Shown here piece by piece: positions 12,506-12,881 of a DNA stretch of 12,881 nucleotides. Both the position numbers and the translations under genes were made by a program. The notes beneath the pieces are model-generated. The model had not been told where the DNA came from. It did no database searches and saw only the letters and a program-made list of their open reading frames with translations. Every line of letters begins with the position of its first letter. Within the stretch, counting starts at the first letter, position 1. Source of the stretch: Yimella sp. Its GTDB lineage: Bacteria > Actinomycetota > Actinomycetes > Actinomycetales > Dermatophilaceae. The stretch covers positions 1-12,881 of the forward strand of contig JASLFY010000151.1 in the NCBI GenBank assembly GCA_030150425.1. Direction: 5' to 3'.

Positions 12506-12864
12506 ACGGGGGCCGACGCTCGGCGTAGTCCACTGAATGAGACGAGCCCATCTCGCGATTCGGTCGGTCTGCGGCTGCAAATCCCGGCGTACGGGCGCCG
12601 TTGGTGCGAACCACCGAGATGCCAGTAACCGCAAGGGAATAACGGAACGGTCACGACCGCCCGGTAGCTGGTTGAACCGGCCACCAACGGACGGTGTCAG
12701 AACTGGCCTGTAACGGCCCGCGTGACCAATTCCACGGAACCGTTTCGCGGGTCCGGGAACCTTCGGGCACTCTTCTTCACGGCGTTGCAGCCTCCGGGGA
12801 AGCCCACGCGCCGACACAAACCTCATAGTCCGAACATCACCAAGTGCCGAAGGGTCTTCCCTCC
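12506..12864 (+). other. Long non-coding spacer, possibly a structured 5' leader
   Basis: No convincing coding frame is present on either strand; the frames running through it have unbiased composition and no homology I recognise. Possible stems include CCCGCG (12717-12722) with CGCGGG (12746-12751), an inner ACGG-AA-CCGT (12734-12743), GGCG (12781-12784) with CGCC (12809-12812), and CCGGT (12661-12665) with ACCGG (12676-12680). GGAACC occurs twice (12736-12741, and within 12755-12761). Actinobacterial wall-hydrolase genes often have long leaders with a c-di-AMP riboswitch, but its conserved blocks are not seen here. Confidence 0.35.
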
Positions 12865-12881
12865 ATGGGTTCCTACAAGCC
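12865..12881 (+). CDS. Possible start of a gene cut by the window end
   Basis: ATG 12865 opens a frame reading M-G-S-Y-K before the edge, with GAAGGG at 12849-12854 as a plausible ribosome binding site 10 nt upstream. The long spacer before it suits a gene with a leader. Too little is visible for any functional call. An ATG at this spot by chance is also possible. Confidence 0.4.

Noticed and set aside
12503..12826. Minus-strand 107-residue frame in the last spacer
   Set aside because: No recognisable domain and Arg/Pro-rich translation; it would place a gene over the MATE promoter.
12620..12864. c-di-AMP (ydaO) riboswitch before the last gene
   Set aside because: The conserved GGGTGAATCC and CCGTCAGCTAACC-type blocks are absent on both strands.

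Overview
The window is about 68-70% GC by eye, has dense genes with strong third-position G/C, and uses GTG as well as ATG starts, several with a TANNNT hexamer 6-7 nt upstream in place of a Shine-Dalgarno site. That points to an actinomycete. The gene order padR-ino1 / penicillin-binding protein - GT87 membrane protein - rpsF - ssb - rpsR - rplI matches the Mycobacterium tuberculosis Rv0046c-Rv0056 block. The cysteine-free S18 and the MATE gene after rplI suggest a Micrococcales-type lineage (inference; genus not determinable here).

Layout. (1) Positions 2-517 hold the 3' end of an unrecognised helical protein. (2) Positions 518-684 are non-coding and hold five copies of a GTGATGCA-type repeat, four of which form a precisely symmetric ~100-nt imperfect hairpin. 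(3) Positions 685-2947, minus strand, hold the overlapping operon pxpA-pxpB-pxpC, the ATP-dependent 5-oxoprolinase that recycles pyroglutamate to glutamate. (4) A divergent gene at 3081-3545 encodes a secreted four-cysteine protein resembling spore-associated protein A; a perfect hairpin separates it from ino1. (5) Positions 3630-5331, minus strand, hold padR followed by ino1 (inositol-3-phosphate synthase). Upstream, at 5363-5453, are two clear dyads that are candidate operators. (6) Positions 5556-9258, plus strand, encode a bifunctional class A penicillin-binding protein with a long Ser/Thr/Pro tail, then a polytopic GT87-type glycosyltransferase. (7) Positions 9302-11159 hold the rpsF-ssb-rpsR-rplI operon, with a leader that can pair away the rpsF ribosome binding site (probable S6:S18 autoregulatory element), two hairpins between ssb and rpsR, and a strong terminator. 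(8) Positions 11167-12492, minus strand, encode a MATE/DinF-family transporter. (9) Positions 12506-12864 are a long spacer with several possible stems and no recognised gene, ending at a possible ATG start at 12865.

The window is mostly housekeeping: cell-wall synthesis, translation and replication, inositol supply, and metabolite repair. No defence system, prophage, insertion sequence, tRNA, rRNA or CRISPR array was seen. The least ordinary elements are the symmetric repeat hairpin at 528-674, a similar-looking 21-bp tandem repeat in the GT87 coding sequence, the rpsF leader fold, and the dyads in front of padR.
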